Of a stretch of 64,000 nucleotides of DNA, positions 61,618 to 64,000 are shown piece after piece (the first letter of the stretch is position 1; each line of letters starts with the position of its first letter). Below the pieces are notes generated by a model that was not told the origin of the DNA, searched no databases, and saw only the letters and a list, made by a program, of their open reading frames with translations. Source of the DNA: Glaciihabitans sp. (lineage in GTDB: Bacteria; Actinomycetota; Actinomycetes; Actinomycetales; Microbacteriaceae); contig JAODBD010000006.1 of assembly GCA_025463785.1 (NCBI GenBank), positions 100,577 to 164,576 of the forward strand. Direction: 5' to 3'. The translations under genes and the position numbers were made by a program.

Positions 61618-62451
61618 TCATGAAAGTGAATCGCTCGGCCCCAGGTAATGTCCGAGATTGATCTCGAAGTCGAGGCCGGCCAACGTTGCGCGCTCACGAA
61701 GTAGCTCACGGCGCTTTGCGGTTGATGGCCAACCACCTGACTCGATGAGCGCACCGAAGGTCTCACGGTACTGGTCGATCTCAGGGACCAACCCTCGGCT
61801 CACGAGGCGCTTTGCTTCTCGGAGCGATTCGCCCCCGAAGGACGCCAGCCGACGCGCGAGGGCGTCGACGAAGCTATCCAGGTCGGCATCCGGCAGGGCC
61901 TGATTTATCCAGCCATACTTCTCCGCGGTGACCGCGTCGAAGTCGTTGCTACTCAGGATGATCTCGAGGGCACGGGCACGCCCGACAAGAGCCGGCAGTC
62001 GCTCGATCGCACCACCGCCAGGCAGAAACCCGGCTCCTACTTCTGGTTGCCCGAAGATGGCCTTCTCGATGCTCGCGAATCGCATGTCGCAGGCAAGGGC
62101 CAATTCGGCTCCACCCCTTCGCGCACGCCCACGAACGAGCGCGATGCTCACCACAGACGAGTTTGCCAAACGTGTCGCGATGTCCAGGAAGGGCGACAGG
62201 CCCGTCGTACCGAGGTCCTGCGAACCCGCCCCAACCCCGGAGATGTCGTATCGACCCAGGAAGAATTGCTCGATCGCACTCTCGAATACGACGACCCTTA
62301 GGGTTTCGCTCTCTTCGATTCGGTTGATGATTTCTTGAAGCTCGACGATCGTTTGAGTGCCGAGCATGTTCACGGGCGGGTTGCTAAACGAGATCCGCCA
62401 ATATCCCTCCGCGGGCTCCGAGATGTGGAACTGAGCGAGCAAGTCCGTCAT
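61618..62451 (-). CDS. Enoyl-CoA hydratase/isomerase family protein
   Basis: 277 residues, crotonase fold, GGAGAAG before the ATG. Features: FSNPPVNMLGTQTIVELQEI, oxyanion-hole region ALVRGRARRGGAELALACDMRFA, and GAGFLPGGGAIERLPALVGR. The first oxyanion block is unusual (VRGRARRGGAE rather than the common G-x-A-x-GGG). It acts on a CoA thioester, hydration or isomerisation unknown. It follows the tautomerase by 67 bases in the same operon. Confidence 0.9.
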   Translation of the reverse strand: MTDLLAQFHISEPAEGYWRISFSNPPVNMLGTQTIVELQEIINRIEESETLRVVVFESAIEQFFLGRYDISGVGAGSQDLGTTGLSPFLDIATRLANSSVVSIALVRGRARRGGAELALACDMRFASIEKAIFGQPEVGAGFLPGGGAIERLPALVGRARALEIILSSNDFDAVTAEKYGWINQALPDADLDSFVDALARRLASFGGESLREAKRLVSRGLVPEIDQYRETFGALIESGGWPSTAKRRELLRERATLAGLDFEINLGHYLGPSDSLS

Positions 62452-62518
62452 TGTCTTCTCCGGCGAGACACCGATGAGGTACCCGCGGACAGCCGTGAGT
62501 ACCCCATGAGCGTGCTCG

Positions 62519-62962
62519 TTAGGCTTGAGCAGCCTTGGCCTGAAGTTCGCCGATCTGCTTGCGAGCTGCGTCTACGAGCTCGTCGTTGGTGTTCGCATGA
62601 CCGGCGAGACCCCAACCGCCCTGGACTGCCTCAGTGAGCAGCACCCAAGTGCGCATTGTCAGACCCGTGTCGCCTGCGGCCTTTGCGATGATGTCGGTGA
62701 ACTGCTCAACAACGGCAAGCTGCTTGTCCCGGTCGAGCGCGCCGGCATTGGTGAGGACCTGGACCCGAACGTAGTTCGAGTCGCCATCCACGTTGGAGAT
62801 GTCCCCCGCGGGCAGCTCGTGAACGAATCCGGCAGTGTTCTGGCGGAACATCGGGATGTCCGGAACTGCCTCAATGGTCTTGAGAGTGTCGGCCAGCTTC
62901 TTGGCTAGCTCGTGCTTGTCGGCGAAGGTTCCGGTTGTTGCGTAAACGTCGATCATTGGCAT
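62519..62962 (-). CDS. Tautomerase superfamily protein
   Basis: 147 residues from the ATG giving MPMIDVYATTG with AAGGAGA upstream; the longer track start passes through the promoter. After Met removal, Pro would be the N-terminal catalytic base as in 4-oxalocrotonate tautomerase. Two beta-alpha-beta halves are likely: IDVYATTGTFADKHELAKKL and VRVQVLTNAGALDRDKQLAVV. Length fits the cis-CaaD/long tautomerase group. It heads the operon with the crotonase and the TetR. The substrate is unknown. Confidence 0.88.
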   Translation of the reverse strand: MPMIDVYATTGTFADKHELAKKLADTLKTIEAVPDIPMFRQNTAGFVHELPAGDISNVDGDSNYVRVQVLTNAGALDRDKQLAVVEQFTDIIAKAAGDTGLTMRTWVLLTEAVQGGWGLAGHANTNDELVDAARKQIGELQAKAAQA

Positions 62963-63008
62963 TTTGGGTGTCTCCTTGTTGATTAATTTCAAAGTCTTTG
63001 CCCGGTTA

Positions 63009-63038
63009 TTATGCACTATGACGGTCGTCATAGTCAAT
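63009..63038 (-). promoter_or_regulatory. Tautomerase-operon promoter with operator in the spacer
   Basis: On the minus strand TTGACT, an 18-base spacer and CATAAT. The spacer is mostly occupied by a perfect 20-bp palindrome ACTATGACGGTCGTCATAGT (63016-63035), nine-base arms around a two-base centre. This is the layout expected for direct TetR repression of the tautomerase / hydratase / tetR operon. Confidence 0.8.
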
Positions 63039-63709
63039 GCTTCTCCAGTAAGGAGCAATCCCGCCGATCATCTGACATTTCCGCGGAAATAGCTGAATAT
63101 CCGGTCTCCGATCACCCGGCCGCTGCTGGCGACTGGAAAGTCGCGTGGCCTCACTCTTCACGGTAGTTAGGCAGTTCCGCCGTGTGTGACCTGGCGATGG
63201 TGCTGCCAGTCCCAGTTAGTTAGACGTGGTCAGTGGCGCCTGCCACGAGCGCAACCTGACTTTCCAGATCCTTGAGCCGTGTTTCCAACACCTGATGCTC
63301 CGTCCTTCGGCCGAACTTGTACCGCTCTGTCCAAACTGTGAACGACTTTAGACTCACCTAACTAGGCCCGCAAGGTCAACTTGCAACACTAGGGATGTCG
63401 CCGTGCTCAACCGAAGAGCGAGTCACGCTCGTCGTGCGCGTTGACGGTGAAATCCAACCTTGATCGGTGAATTCGGCTGGTGGCACGAGATTGGATAATC
63501 CGGAGTACTCCGGAAAAGGGTGTCGTCGCTCCTTATCCGTCGGCAATACTTGAGTTCGCTTTCACAACTCAATGGAGAAACGCCGCCGCATGCGGAAGTC
63601 TGATCTTTGACTCAGGGTTGCGATCGCTAGCGCGGACACCTGGGGTAGCCTGCGACCGATGGACTTTTTTGGTTGCCCGAGATCCGACGGCTGACTCCGA
63701 TCATCGACG
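63039..63709. other. Intergenic region before the OsmC gene
   Basis: 671 bases. It holds one possible small ORF (listed separately). Nothing else convincing; the plus-strand ORF entering from 63480 is a shadow. Confidence 0.3.
63220..63357 (-). CDS. Possible 45-residue coiled-coil ORF
   Basis: From a GTG: SLKSFTVWTERYKFGRRTEH, then QVLETRLKDLESQVALVAGA and a stop. The second half has heptad spacing and could form a coiled coil. No RBS is clear. It may be a real micro-gene or the end of a lost gene. Confidence 0.3.
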   Translation of the reverse strand: MSLKSFTVWTERYKFGRRTEHQVLETRLKDLESQVALVAGATDHV

Positions 63710-64000
63710 CTACGAGATTAGTGCGGCGTCGAGCGTGATGTCGACGCCGGCGAGCGCCTTACTCAAAGGGCAACCCTTCTTCGCTTCCTCCGCTGCGAGA
63801 GCAAAGTCGTCGACCGACAGCCCGCTGATGTCTGCGCGAACAGTGAGGGTGATACCGGTGAGCTTGAACCCTCCGTCCACCTTGTCCGGGCCCAGCGTGA
63901 CGTCGGCTTTCACCGACAGGCTACTTATCGCGCCGCCATGCGACGCGACGACGCCCGAAAGTGCCATGGCGTAGCAAGCCGAGTGAGCAGCACCCACCAG
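63710..64000 (-). CDS. OsmC-family peroxidase-like protein (cut by right edge)
   Basis: 96 codons of the C-terminal part are visible; the frame stays open to the window edge (codons before the track's Met read L V G A A H S), so the N-terminus is outside. Redox cysteines are in AAHSACYAM and EAKKGCPLSKALAG, the expected pair in OsmC/Ohr proteins that reduce organic hydroperoxides. The stop is followed directly by the gene-free region. Confidence 0.88.
   Translation of the reverse strand: MVGAAHSACYAMALSGVVASHGGAISSLSVKADVTLGPDKVDGGFKLTGITLTVRADISGLSVDDFALAAEEAKKGCPLSKALAGVDITLDAALIS

Noticed and set aside
63480-63974. 164-residue plus-strand ORF
   Set aside because: Antisense to the clear OsmC gene over half its length.
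1-64000. tRNA, rRNA, CRISPR array, complete IS or prophage
   Set aside because: I looked for cloverleaf-like tails, repeat-spacer periodicity, intact transposases and phage genes and saw none.

Overview
The window is GC-rich, densely coded actinobacterial chromosome. Lipoprotein signal peptides, PknB-type kinase, DUF1206 and DUF2079 membrane proteins, GTG/TTG starts and several starts that look leaderless point to a high-GC Gram-positive, most likely a member of the Microbacteriaceae. That family assignment is inference from style and gene content; no marker gene (rRNA, tRNA, ribosomal protein) is present. I saw no tRNA, CRISPR array or intact transposase.

Layout. 0-6 kb: two ABC-2 exporters, both on the minus strand. 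One sits in a four-gene overlapping unit with a LolA-like secreted protein and a phosphoesterase lipoprotein. At the extreme left edge is a palindrome resembling the rifamycin-associated element, in front of a gene cut off by the window edge. 6-25.8 kb: ordinary accessory/housekeeping genes. These are an aldo/keto reductase, carboxylesterase, APC permease, PadR regulator with a micro-membrane protein, an SGNH-GAF fusion, MarR plus MFS, a two-component system, a secreted Lys/Pro-rich protein with a Ser/Thr kinase, a TetR/MFS pair with a clear shared operator, PPK2, a lipid kinase, DUF1206, PAP2 phosphatase and a PHP-domain protein. MsrA follows (25.9-26.4 kb), then a 560-base repeat-bearing gap. 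26.9-33.6 kb: a LacI-controlled oligosaccharide operon (binding protein, two permeases, GH1, GH43) with two LacI-type operators 60 bp apart.

33.6-37.9 kb is a degraded zone: a MarR pseudogene, a frameshifted gene, several tiny membrane proteins, the tail of an IS3-family transposase and a broken LuxR-type regulator. It abuts the most interesting locus, 37.9-50.1 kb. There a seven-gene minus-strand operon (UrtA-, UrtB-, UrtC::UrtD- and UrtE-like amide/urea-type ABC importer, nitrile-pathway-type amidase, class III CoA-transferase, AccDA-like carboxyltransferase) diverges from a plus-strand unit of TrmB-like regulator, heme aldoxime dehydratase and nitrilase. Together these could import amides/nitrogenous compounds, dehydrate aldoximes to nitriles, hydrolyse nitriles and amides to acids and ammonia, and activate the acid to a CoA ester. 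This integrated pathway is my inference.

50.5-56 kb: two polytopic envelope proteins (PIG-V-like, DUF2079), a micro-membrane protein, an RHS/YD-repeat remnant, LtrA and a Ddn-like F420 enzyme with no obvious start. 56.4-64 kb: an SDR, two TetR regulators, an Old Yellow Enzyme-type reductase, a tautomerase / enoyl-CoA hydratase / TetR operon with a perfect 20-bp operator sitting in its promoter spacer, and an OsmC protein cut by the right edge. The 57.1-58.0 and 58.7-59.5 kb gaps look like decayed DNA.
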